Source: Medakamo hakoo (Eukaryota > Chlorophyta > Trebouxiophyceae > Coccomyxaceae). Taken from it: a DNA stretch of 64,000 nucleotides. Below, piece by piece: positions 7,701-15,695 of this stretch (positions within the stretch are counted from its first letter, which is position 1; every line of letters begins with the position of its first letter). The notes under the pieces are model-generated. The model was not told the origin of the DNA. It worked only from the letters and a program-made list of their open reading frames with translations, and did no database searches. The DNA lies in the NCBI GenBank assembly GCA_026636295.1, contig CP089459.1, positions 930,001 through 994,000 of the forward strand. Reading direction: 5' to 3'. Both the position numbers and the translations under genes were made by a program.

Positions 7701-10193
7701 GACGAGCGCGCCGACGCCGTCAGCACCGGGCGCACGGGCCGCGCCGTCAAACAGCGCGTCGGACGCGGCTGCGAGGGCGCCCAGGTCGTCCGGCCCGCTG
7801 CCGCACCCGCAGGCCAGGCGCGCGCCGCCGGGCGTCGCGGCCGCCGCGTCCAGGCGGGCGACCGCCGCGAGGACGGGCGCCCACCCGGCTGGGCCCATGC
7901 CCGCGCCCAGGGCGTGGGCGGTCGTCAACAGGGACCTGAACGCCTGGACGTGGGCTGGGCCCAGGACGAGGGTCGCTGCACCCTCTCCGCCGCCGCCGCC
8001 CTGCTGCCCGGCCAGGGCGCCAGAGCTGCCGTTGGCGGACGGGGGCCCGCTGGCGCCAGCGTGCGGCCGCGCGCCGGCGCTCAACAGCCTCTCCAGCCCG
8101 CCGGCCGACAGGCGGGCCGCCAGGGACGGACCGGACGGCGCGGCAGGCGTGTCGACCGGGGCTGGCAGTGGCATGCCCGGGCCGTCGTCGCTGCCGGGCA
8201 CGGCCAGGCGGGCGAGCTCGGCGAGCAGCGCGTCACGGGGCGCGGCCGCGCACAGGGCCCCCGCCGCGCGGGCCAGGCGGGCCAGGCCGCCCAGGGCGCG
8301 GACGGCGACGACGGGCGGTTCGGGACCCGGCGGCGGGGCCGGCAAGCTCAGCACGTCGGCCAGGGCAGCAGCGGCCGGGCGCCACGTGGACGACAGGAGG
8401 CCGGCCGCCAGCGCGCGGCGGGTGGATGTCGGCGACGGCGCGAGGACGGAGTCGCCCCCCGGCCCGCCGCCTCCTTCCGTCGCCACGGCTTCCAGGGCGT
8501 CAATGAAGCGGAGGACGCCGTCGAATCCCAGGGCAGCGGCGCGGGCGGCGGCGGTCGTGGCTTCGGCGGCGGCGGCAGCGGCGGCGGCGGCGGCGGGGGA
8601 CGGGCCCGTCAAGCCGCCGCCGGCGCCGCGGGCGGGCGGCGGCGCCGGCACCGCGCCGTCCAAGTCGGCGCCGCCGCCGTCGGCCCAGGCGGTGTCACCC
8701 CGCTCCCGGGCACGGACGAGCGACGCGAGCGCGGCCGGGCCGGCGGGGCCGCAGTCGAGCGCGGACGACGCCGCGTCGGCGGCCGCCCGAACCACGGCCT
8801 CCGCCGCGCGGGGCGGCGCGCCCGCGCCGCCGCCGCCCGCCCTGGCGTCGAACTCCCCGAACAGGAACAGCAGGAGGTTGGCATCACCGCACAGGTCGCG
8901 CAAGGCGCGCACGGTCGCCGCGCGCTGGCTGGGCGGGCAGCCGGCCGCTGCGCCGGCGACAAGCGCGCCGACCAGCGGCGCGGCGCGTGGCCCCAGGGCG
9001 CCGTGGTGGCGGGCCAGGGCGGTGCGGGCCGCACGCAGGGCGGCCCGTCCTTCGGGGCCGGACGCGGCACAGGGTGGGGGCGGCTGGCCCGGCGCCGGCG
9101 GCGGACCGCACCCGGCGGCAGCGCCGCCGCCTTCCAGCACGGCTTGCAGCCTGGACAGGAGCGCCAGCCGCACGCTCGACCGGAGGGCGTCCCCCAACGG
9201 CGCGTCGGACGCAAACAGGGCGGGCGACCCGGGCGCGGACAGGGCGACGTCCAGCAGCTCCAGCGCTGTCGCGGGCGGGAGGGGCAGGAGCTGGTGGGAC
9301 GGCCCGGCCGTCGTCGCCCAGGCGGGCGGGCGCGCGCCCGCGGCCCGAGGGTCAGCCAGCGCGCACAGGTCGGCCAGCAGGCCGCGGGCGGCGGCCCGCG
9401 CCGGCGCGGCCTCGTCAGCCGCACCCGCCGCCCTTTCAAACGCCAGGGCGACGACCTGGCGGGCCGTGGCCGCGGCGGTGCCGGACGCGGGCGCGGCGCC
9501 GGCGGCCGTGGCGGACGGACCTCCAGCGGCGGCCGACAGCGCGCGCAGGCACACGCCCAACAGCGCGGCCGCCCCACCCGGCGCGTCCGCGATGGCGGGC
9601 GCCTGGGATGACAGGGCCAGGGCGGCCTGCATGGCGCGCAAGCGCACGGCCTCGTCGGCGGGCGACAGCTTGGGCGAAGGAGCAGAGGCAGAGGATGGCG
9701 CGCCCGCCGCTGCCCCGACGCCCGCGGCGGTCGACACGGCCGCAATTGCGTCGCTGGCCCGAGATGGAGGGATGTATGGCGCCAAGCCCTTCAGCCCCGA
9801 CAGTGCAGGGGCCGCCAGCTTCGATGACCCGGACGTCGCGCCGGCCAGGAGGGCGTCCATCGTGGCCTGTTTGGATTGCGGGGTGGATGAGCGGGCGCGC
9901 TCGCATCGTTTTTTTTTTTTTTTTTTTTTTGCCGCCGCCGCCGCCCCCGTCCAACCTACCTCCACCGCCGCACTGACCGCCTCGGCCGTGGACCCGTCAT
10001 CCAGCTCCCCTAGCGCGGCAAGCGCCTTGTCCGCCGCGGCTTTCAGCGCCGCGTTCTCGGCCGCAGACGGCCCGCTCCCGCCGGTGAACAGCCCCGCGAG
10101 CTGGCCCGCCAGGCCTTCCCGGCCAGAGGCGGCCGATGAGAGGGACCGCAAGTCGCTCGCGACGGCGGCCAGGCCTACCGTGCCGGCCGGCAT
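4749..10193 (-). CDS. MON2: MON2 homologue (HEAT-repeat trans-Golgi scaffold)
   Basis: MON2 is a BIG/GBF-related scaffold without a Sec7 domain that acts in endosome-to-Golgi traffic with Dopey and flippases. The proposed coding sequence is exon 1 (9960-10193) plus exon 2 (4749-9866), 1783 aa. Matches include the N-terminal SDLRSLSSAA, ATARQVVALAFERAAG, DVNVALSAVGLLWSAADAM, DDPRPEVRNAGGRTLFAVI and HHSRDSARKQWGETLAVAL, the last three being the strongest family signatures. Much of the rest is Ala-rich HEAT helices. Intron 9867-9959 (93 nt) has a GTAGGT donor, a CAG acceptor and a long A run. It is in frame and free of stops, so unspliced RNA would also be read through. The F-box gene lies 99 nt upstream on the same strand. 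Confidence 0.88.
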   Translation of the reverse strand: MPAGTVGLAAVASDLRSLSSAASGREGLAGQLAGLFTGGSGPSAAENAALKAAADKALAALGELDDGSTAEAVSAAVEVGWTGAAAAAKKKKKKKRCERARSSTPQSKQATMDALLAGATSGSSKLAAPALSGLKGLAPYIPPSRASDAIAAVSTAAGVGAAAGAPSSASAPSPKLSPADEAVRLRAMQAALALSSQAPAIADAPGGAAALLGVCLRALSAAAGGPSATAAGAAPASGTAAATARQVVALAFERAAGAADEAAPARAAARGLLADLCALADPRAAGARPPAWATTAGPSHQLLPLPPATALELLDVALSAPGSPALFASDAPLGDALRSSVRLALLSRLQAVLEGGGAAAGCGPPPAPGQPPPPCAASGPEGRAALRAARTALARHHGALGPRAAPLVGALVAGAAAGCPPSQRAATVRALRDLCGDANLLLFLFGEFDARAGGGGAGAPPRAAEAVVRAAADAASSALDCGPAGPAALASLVRARERGDTAWADGGGADLDGAVPAPPPARGAGGGLTGPSPAAAAAAAAAAEATTAAARAAALGFDGVLRFIDALEAVATEGGGGPGGDSVLAPSPTSTRRALAAGLLSSTWRPAAAALADVLSLPAPPPGPEPPVVAVRALGGLARLARAAGALCAAAPRDALLAELARLAVPGSDDGPGMPLPAPVDTPAAPSGPSLAARLSAGGLERLLSAGARPHAGASGPPSANGSSGALAGQQGGGGGEGAATLVLGPAHVQAFRSLLTTAHALGAGMGPAGWAPVLAAVARLDAAAATPGGARLACGCGSGPDDLGALAAASDALFDGAARAPGADGVGALVAGLGAVHAASLPAAAALPGGEDGSADDPAASTARLPALARLADVALAGGRAVPGRAAALWPALAAGVAAAAASPSPAVRAAGLDILGRAVSAALDAGTGPPLGAGVTQADVEAAALGALCAVHDGRAVPAGGAPPHHPSPPTPTAVQVGALAILEHALATHGDGLSPEGWAPALAMVAGVPAAAEAAAAAASAAAAAVAAKSPTAVAAAAVAQGGALADPAAATAALAAAAAAAEADPAADAAAHVRAGFAALQAGSDAAAAVLPRPLLSIALDAATAFARQDRDVNVALSAVGLLWSAADAMRARAEAAAAAEAGGGAAPAASAAAASAVADSGATLAQLLSALTSLARDDPRPEVRNAGGRTLFAVIDGAGGALSPAGWGAALCEAALPLASAAARAGAAAGAAEDAAEAAAAAVDGPAPPPLQQHHSRDSARKQWGETLAVALAGAARVVRGHAGPGLAAAPGLEAAWRANVADVAAAVFAGFKSAGPGAAAAGREAAAAALAACAAPLAAAGGAALPPGVRDACLDALAAAAAACADPAGGVPLAARLEVVAALAALVSTPDGRARLPPGGARALLANLARLAGCERAPGDPPGLEGAPPPVPRAVLAALPGIASPGEAEAGLWSALLAVPAAAAAGPSPAAAAAGAAALTSLLSAEATPPAARAAGAAPAADALAAAAAAGDAPRWRAAAAALVGLVEAAVPALEAEGGDAAASAFLAAAGRAGGALLARGPPPPDPGALPPPTAASTPSDGELAAAVVDALADGLAGSALLAGPGGEAAIAPVVAVLATGAGAPPAGGDAAPPPPDPALAQLCLRKLHVLVARGSDGPAGAAAARAAVGPYVHAAAAALRAAAAVGGGGAASPAGRAAASAAAAAAASAATARGTCALDSALSLSLAPGVADALAAAPGAAPGLAGLLALRRARRASEEGGGGGPTAERAHLVALMPALAAAAGGGAPPIRRGAAEGLAAVAAELGL
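9909..9930. repeat. T22 homopolymer inside the MON2 intron
   Basis: A run of 22 T on the + strand (A on the sense strand) inside the 93-nt MON2 intron. If the intron were retained it would encode a run of seven lysines. Length variation here would change the frame of retained transcripts. Confidence 0.95.
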
Positions 10194-10292
10194 GGTGTGG
10201 GGTGGGAGCGTGCGGCCCGGGCGCGGCGGGGAAAGAAAAAGGGGAGAGTTGCAGGGGGGCGCTCAACCTGGTGCAGTGTTCGCCTTTTTTTT

Positions 10293-10297
10293 TTACA
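10293..10297 (-). terminator. TGTAA overlapping the F-box gene stop
   Basis: TGTAA on the minus strand overlaps the TAA stop of the F-box/LRR gene. TGTAA is the usual poly(A) signal in many green algae. Here it leaves almost no 3' UTR, so its use is an inference. Confidence 0.4.
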
Positions 10298-12429
10298 CAA
10301 CGGCCGCCTGGGCTTGCGGCGAACTCAGGTGCGCAAAGCGCAGCGTCGCCACAGGCGGCGTGGCTGACCCGGGGCGACGCGTGGCGGCAGGAATGCGGGG
10401 CGGCGACGCCGGCTCCGGCGCTGGGGCGGACGGCTGGCCGGCCGCGGCCGGCGTGCCCCAGCACACGACCCGGGCCAGGGACCCGCCGCCTTCCGCGCTG
10501 CGCCCGGCCAGCAAAGCCAGCGCGTCGGCTGTGACAGCCGCACAGCCCGCGAGGTTCAAGGTGGTGAGGGCGGGCGCGCCTGCGGCCAGGGCGGCCAAAG
10601 ACGGCGCGCCGACGCGGGCGCAGCCCGCCAGGCCGAGGTGGGCCAGGCGCGGCGCGGACGCCGCGAGCGCGGCGACGCCGGCGTCTCCCACGGCGCCGCA
10701 CCCGCCCACGTCCAGGGAGGTGAGCGAGGAGGCGACGCCTGTCCGCATGGACAGCAAAGACTCAAGTCCAGCGCAGGTGACGCCCTGGCAGCCGGCCAGG
10801 CGGAGGGAGGCGATCGCGGGCGCGGCCGCGAGCGCGGTCAGGAAGGACGCATCCACGCGCTCGCACCCACTGACGTCCAGCTCAACCAGGGATGGCAGGG
10901 CTGATGCAGCGCCGGCGGCGTCCGGACCCAGGCGCACGCACCCGGCCGCATTCAGCCGGGCCAAAGAAGTCAGGCGGCCGGTGGACAGCGCGGCAGTCAG
11001 CCCGCACCGGTCGCCGCGCCCCAGGCCGGCCAGGCCACGCACGCTCAGGGACCGCAGGGCGCTGCAGGCGGCGAGGGAGGCTATGCCCGCGTCGGTCAGG
11101 CCGTCGCACTCGTCCAGGGTCAAAGACGTCAGGGTGGCGGCCAGGCGGGAGGCGGCCAGCGACGCCAAGCCACCGTCGCTCAACCGGGCGCACTGGCGCA
11201 GGGAGAGCGTGGACAGCTGCGGGGGCGAGCGCGCCCCGCCCCACCCGCCGTCGGCGAAGCAGGCGCCGGTGACGCCGTCGCACCGGTCCAGGGTGAGGAC
11301 GGCCAGGCGTGGGGCCGTGGACAAGGCGGCGACCGCGGCGTCGTCGACGCCGCGCGCGCCGGCGAGCGAAAGGGAGGTCAGCCGGGTGGCGGCGGCCGCG
11401 AGGGCCGCCAGCCCGGCCCGGCCCAGGGCTGGGGACGCCGCGTCCAGGACAAGGGTGGAAAGCTGTGGGCATGCCGCCGCCGCCGCCCCCAGTTCCGCAT
11501 CCCCAATCCAGGGGCACCGGGCGGCGGTCAGGGAGGTGAGGGTGGGCGGGAGGGCGGCCGCCAGGCGCAGCGCGCCCCCGGGTTCGAGCGCCGCCGACGC
11601 CGGGGCCGGCGGCGCAGGCGGCGCCGCCGGCAGCTGTTGACCCAGGCGGCGGACGGGGGAGGGACTGCGCCGCAGGCGCCGCGGGCTGGAGTGGCGGGAG
11701 CCGTCGTCGTCGCTGCCGCCGCCTCCCCCGCCGCCCGCCTCCTCGCCCAGGGCTTCACACCCGCTCAGGTCGAGGTGGGTGAGCGCCCTCAACCGGCGCA
11801 GGGGGCCGGCCAGGCCGCTGCCTCCGGGCGCGTGGCGCCGGCCGCGCAGGGAGAGGCGGGCCAGGTGCGGCAGGGCCGCCAACCCGGCCCAGTCCGTCGC
11901 CTGGTCGGCCGGCAGGCGGCCCAGGTCGAGCGACCGCAGCGATGGGAAGCGGGCCGCGAGCGCGTGGAGCGGGCGGGGCGGCGGGCGCGCGGCCGCGCCG
12001 GCCGGGGCGAGCGCGTCGACGGCCCGGCCGACGCCGCACCGCCAGGATTTGGAGACGGTGGAAGCGGATGCCAAGTCTGAGGCGGCTAGGCCGGAGGCGG
12101 CGATGCGGGCCAGGATGTCGGGCGGGAGGTCGTCGGCCGCAGTGGCTGGAGGCGGAGGCGGAGGTGGCGCGGCGGGCGGCGCGCGGTCGACGTCTGTTTT
12201 TTTTTTTTTTGGTTGGGGAGCGGACGTGTCCGAGGCGTTTCATGCTCGCATCCTCCAGCTTCCGGGGGTCTGACCACCAGCCTCATCAGCGAGCGGCGTG
12301 CGGTCCAACCCCTCGTCCACCTGCTGCACGCCACCAGACTTCTTGGAACGTTCAACCGCCGCCGGCCAATTTGTGTCGCTCGACGGCCTGCGCGCCACCG
12401 CGGCTCGCTCCCCTGGGCCACGTACCCAT
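10293..12429 (-). CDS. F-box / cysteine-containing LRR (AMN1-type) protein
   Basis: Probable substrate receptor of an SCF ubiquitin ligase. The main exon is 10293-12193. It opens with an F-box (DDLPPDILARIAASGLAASD then STVSKSWRCGV), followed by a long array of about 25-residue LRRs ending in forms such as LTSLDVGGCGAVGDAGVAAL and LTTLNLAGCAAVTADALALL, typical of AMN1/FBXL proteins. A low-complexity Gly/Asp/Ser insert sits after the first repeats. This exon has no suitable Met before the F-box. An acceptor (A14 then CAG) precedes it at 12194. The best start is ATGG at 12426-12429, followed at once by a GTACGT donor, giving MDVDRAPPAAPPP and 634 aa in frame. F-box and LRR are firm; the 4-nt first exon is a proposal. 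Confidence 0.85.
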
Positions 12430-12765
12430 GGTCAGAGGCCGTCTGCTAAGCTTCCTCAACTACTCGACGCGTGGGTGAAGCCTAGGGTGTGGTGGCCGCG
12501 CCGTGGGGGGGAAGGCACGCCAAGGGGCTGGCCAGCGAAAGAAAGGGAACCTCACTGTGAAATGCTTCGGGGCACCCAACCTCCCCGCCCTTTCCTCTTT
12601 CCGACCCGCCATCCGACTGAGAAAAAGGAACGCGCTACACACGCGCTCACACACGCTCACTCACGCATGACATGGCGCACAATCAGAAACCGAGCTTTCT
12701 CCCTCCCTCTCTCTCACCATGCGCACTCACTCACTGACATTTTGTCTCATCCATTTTTTTTTCCT
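12430..12765. other. Intergenic region, F-box leader and ubinuclein 3' end
   Basis: 336 bp between two minus-strand genes. It must hold the 3' UTR of ubinuclein and the promoter and leader of the F-box gene. It is rich in CA/CT tracts. I see no RNA gene and no TGTAA on the minus strand. Confidence 0.5.
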
Positions 12766-15366
12766 TCACCCGCCCCCACCGCCGCCAACCAGCGCCCACA
12801 CCGCCGCGGCCGTCGCGGGCGGCAGCTGGCCAATGGCCGCGGCCAGGGCCGCGGGGTCGCCCAGAATTTCGGGCTGGGCCAGCAGGGCGTTGATGGCGCC
12901 CTGGTCGATGGCGTCGGACGCCGCGGGAGGCTGGGCCGGCGGCGGCGGCGGCGGCGGCGGCGCGGCCGCACCGGCCGCGGCCGCCGCCGCTTTGGCCGCC
13001 AGCTCGGCTTTTTTGGCCGCGACTTCGGGGAAGGCGATGTGGCCGTACACAAAGCCCTTGCCACGCGTCGCGACGACCACAAACGCCTCGGGCTCCCCGC
13101 CCAGCGCGGCGGACACAGCCTGGCGCTTGGGCTTGTCCGTCGCCCAGGGGTGGTCGGCCGGGGAGGGCTGCAGCCGGGCCGCGTTGACGACCGCGATGGC
13201 TTCCGCCACGGACACGCCGGCCGGGCCGACGGCCAGCAAAGCCCGGCCCAGCGCGGCTTTCAGTTTACCGGAGCGCGGGCCCGTCAGGCGGGAGGCCGAC
13301 GAACGGATGAGGGCTGGGTCGGCGGCGCCGGCGCCCGCGGCCCAAGCCTCGGGCGTGCCCGCGGCAAAGCCGCCAAACGCGGGGGCGGCCGCGACCGTGG
13401 CGGCCACGGCGTCGGCGTCAAACACACCCGCGCCCGGCGTCCCAGACCGGGAGCGCGGGACGGGCGAGCCGCCGCGGGAGGAGCCGCCGCCCGTGTGCGA
13501 GGGGGGGCGGCCACGGCCGCGGGGCGCCGCCGCCGCAGCGCCGCCACCGCCGCCGCCCGCCCGGTCGACGGCGGCTTTGACGGCCGCCGCGTCGACGCCG
13601 GCCAGAATGGGCGGGCCCGGGTCGGCCGCGTGCTCGGCCCCCGGCTCCAGCAGGGCGTCGGGCCCGCCGACGCCGCCGGCGGCCAGCAGCGCGGCGACCC
13701 GGCTGTGCAGGGCGAGCGCGCGCTCGGTCTCGCCCGCCTCGGCTTCGCCTCCCGCCCACCCAGCGCCCGCGCCCGCGGCCAGGACGTACGCCCTCACAGC
13801 CGCATCCACGACGGGCGTCCAGGTGATGGACGGCAAGGAGGCCGGGTCGCCGCCGCCGCCCGCGCCCGCGGCCGCCGCCGCGCCTTGGGCCGCCCGCTCC
13901 AGGGCCTTGCCCGCGACGCGCACCTCCACGGCCAGGCGCTCCAGCTCGGCGCGCATGCGGGCGGTCATGTTGCCGCGCTTCGTCCAGGGGGACAGCGCCG
14001 CAAACAGGCGGGCGTTGAGCCAGGACCGGCCCGGGCCGACGGAGCCGACAAGGGACCGGCCCAGGACGCGGTCGGCGGCCGCGGCCGTGCGGGCCAGCGG
14101 CTCGACGACGGACGCCGGCAGGACGGTGCGCGCCGCGCCGGGCGGCGGGTGCGGCGCGCCCGCCGCCGCGGCTTCCACGGCTTCCACGCAGACGACGAGC
14201 TCGGCGGGGGGCGCGTAGTCGCCGCCGCCGCCCGAGGTCGGGCGCGGGGAGCCGCCGCCGCCCGTGGAGCCGCCGCCGCCGCCGCCGGGGCGGGGCGACC
14301 CGCCGCGCGCGCGTTTGGCGTCAGACCCGCCGCCGCCGCCACCGCCACCGCCACGTTTCGTGCCGCCGCCTTCGACTTCGATCGCGCCGCGGTTGATGTA
14401 AAAACCGCGGTGGCGGGTGCGGCCCGCGCGCGCGCCCGCGCGCGCGACCTTTTCCAGTTCCGCGTCGTCCAGGAAGCCGTCGTCGTACTCGTAGTCGTCC
14501 GGGCGGCCGCCCGGGCCTTTCAGCTGTTGCGCGCCGGCTTTGGCGGCCTTTTTAGAGGGCGGGAGAGGCTTGGCAGGCTTGGCCGCCGACCCCGTCTTCG
14601 GCTTGGCCGCACCCACGCCGGCGCCGGCGCCGGTGCCGCCGCCCTCGTCGCCCGACCCATCACCGCCGCCGTCCACTTCTTCGCCCTCGTCGTCGTCGCC
14701 GCCGCCGTCCTCGTCTTTGGCCTGGCTGCCGGAGCCGCCGACTGCGTCGTCGTCGTCGACGCCGTCCAGCTCGGCCGACCCGCCTTCGCTGGACAGCCCG
14801 CTGCCGCCGCCCTCGGACGACTCGGACGATGACGAGGAAGACGTGCCGTCGTCGTCCCCGTCTTCGCCGCCACCGCCGCCGCCGCGGCACACGTACTGGC
14901 GCTCGATGCGTTCCAGGACGGACGCCCACGCGTCCTGGCGGGCGGCTTTCATGCCCGGGCCCAGGGCGGGCGGGTGGGCCGGCCCGCGCGCGCCGCCTGG
15001 ACCCGGGGAGGCGGCTTCGGCGTCTTTGCGGGCGGCGGCGCGGGCGGCCGACCCGCGCTTGAGGCCCAGGGAACCTAGGATGGCTTTCCAGTCCACCACG
15101 TTGGCGTCGTCGCCCGTGGCGGTGGGTTCAGGCACGCCGGCGACGCCCAGGGAGACGTAGACGTGGCGGCCCTTGCCCAGCGCCTTTTCAACCGCTTTGG
15201 ACGCGGCCGCCTGCGCGGCGGCCGTCGGCGCCGGGCGGGCGCTGGCGCTCAGCGCGCCGCCGCTACCATCACCACCCGCGCCACGCTGGGAGCTGGGTGG
15301 AGACGCGACGGCGGGCGCGGGCGGCAGGGCTTGGGGCACGATGCGGCGGGCCGGTTTGGAGGTCAT
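12766..15366 (-). CDS. Ubinuclein/HPC2-type subunit of the HIRA histone chaperone
   Basis: HIRA-complex subunit for replication-independent H3.3 deposition. Single exon, 866 aa, ATG at 15366. The diagnostic HPC2/HUN (HIRA-binding) domain is near residues 278-325: YEYDDGFLDDAELEKV, then RTRHRGFYINRGAIEVE. Acidic Ser/Asp tracts precede it and Gly-rich and basic tracts follow. A later region (SWLNARLFAALSPWTKRGNM, MRAELERLAVEV) resembles the conserved middle domain of plant and animal ubinucleins. The C-terminal half has several Gly/Ala repeats. N-terminal VYVSLGVAGVPEP may be the short HIRA-contact strand. It is divergent from ClpR3 over 329 bp. Confidence 0.82.
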   Translation of the reverse strand: MTSKPARRIVPQALPPAPAVASPPSSQRGAGGDGSGGALSASARPAPTAAAQAAASKAVEKALGKGRHVYVSLGVAGVPEPTATGDDANVVDWKAILGSLGLKRGSAARAAARKDAEAASPGPGGARGPAHPPALGPGMKAARQDAWASVLERIERQYVCRGGGGGGEDGDDDGTSSSSSSESSEGGGSGLSSEGGSAELDGVDDDDAVGGSGSQAKDEDGGGDDDEGEEVDGGGDGSGDEGGGTGAGAGVGAAKPKTGSAAKPAKPLPPSKKAAKAGAQQLKGPGGRPDDYEYDDGFLDDAELEKVARAGARAGRTRHRGFYINRGAIEVEGGGTKRGGGGGGGGGSDAKRARGGSPRPGGGGGGSTGGGGSPRPTSGGGGDYAPPAELVVCVEAVEAAAAGAPHPPPGAARTVLPASVVEPLARTAAAADRVLGRSLVGSVGPGRSWLNARLFAALSPWTKRGNMTARMRAELERLAVEVRVAGKALERAAQGAAAAAGAGGGGDPASLPSITWTPVVDAAVRAYVLAAGAGAGWAGGEAEAGETERALALHSRVAALLAAGGVGGPDALLEPGAEHAADPGPPILAGVDAAAVKAAVDRAGGGGGGAAAAAPRGRGRPPSHTGGGSSRGGSPVPRSRSGTPGAGVFDADAVAATVAAAPAFGGFAAGTPEAWAAGAGAADPALIRSSASRLTGPRSGKLKAALGRALLAVGPAGVSVAEAIAVVNAARLQPSPADHPWATDKPKRQAVSAALGGEPEAFVVVATRGKGFVYGHIAFPEVAAKKAELAAKAAAAAAGAAAPPPPPPPPAQPPAASDAIDQGAINALLAQPEILGDPAALAAAIGQLPPATAAAVWALVGGGGGG

Positions 15367-15695
15367 TGGTTTTGTTTTTTGTGGGGCGTGCAGCGGGCGG
15401 GCAAGCGAGTCTCTCAGCGCTTTCCGCAGTCTCGGGCGAAGAGCGCGAGATGCGTAGGAGTGCGCGCGACCGTGGGTGGAGGCGTGCGCCCGAGCTGGTT
15501 GCCGGGGGGTGTGGAGGGGGGCGGGCGCTCGTGCGGGCGCGCGCGCTCGCGGAGCCAAAAACGGAGAGTGCGGGCCCGTTCCGGCGAGTTTTTTTTTGTC
15601 GGTCGATCATTCTTTCTTTCCACGGCGACTGGCGTGTCCCAGCCAGCCGAACTCCTGCCTGAAGTCGACAAGGAGGCTCCCACGCTTTTAACGAC
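15367..15695. promoter_or_regulatory. Shared promoter region, ubinuclein / ClpR3
   Basis: 329 bp between divergent starts. No coding signal; T-rich runs (GTTTTTTTTTGTCGG near 15590) and pyrimidine tracts stand out from the GC-rich flanks. Promoter role inferred from orientation. Confidence 0.5.

Noticed and set aside
2992-11640. Open frame of about 2,880 codons on the + strand opposite MON2 and the F-box gene
   Set aside because: It runs antisense through two genes with clear homology and has a low-complexity Arg/Ala/Pro/Ser composition. In GC-rich DNA with GC3-biased codons, stops are rare on the opposite strand.
12298-14832. Long + strand frame across ubinuclein
   Set aside because: Antisense to the HUN-domain coding sequence; low-complexity Gly/Arg composition.
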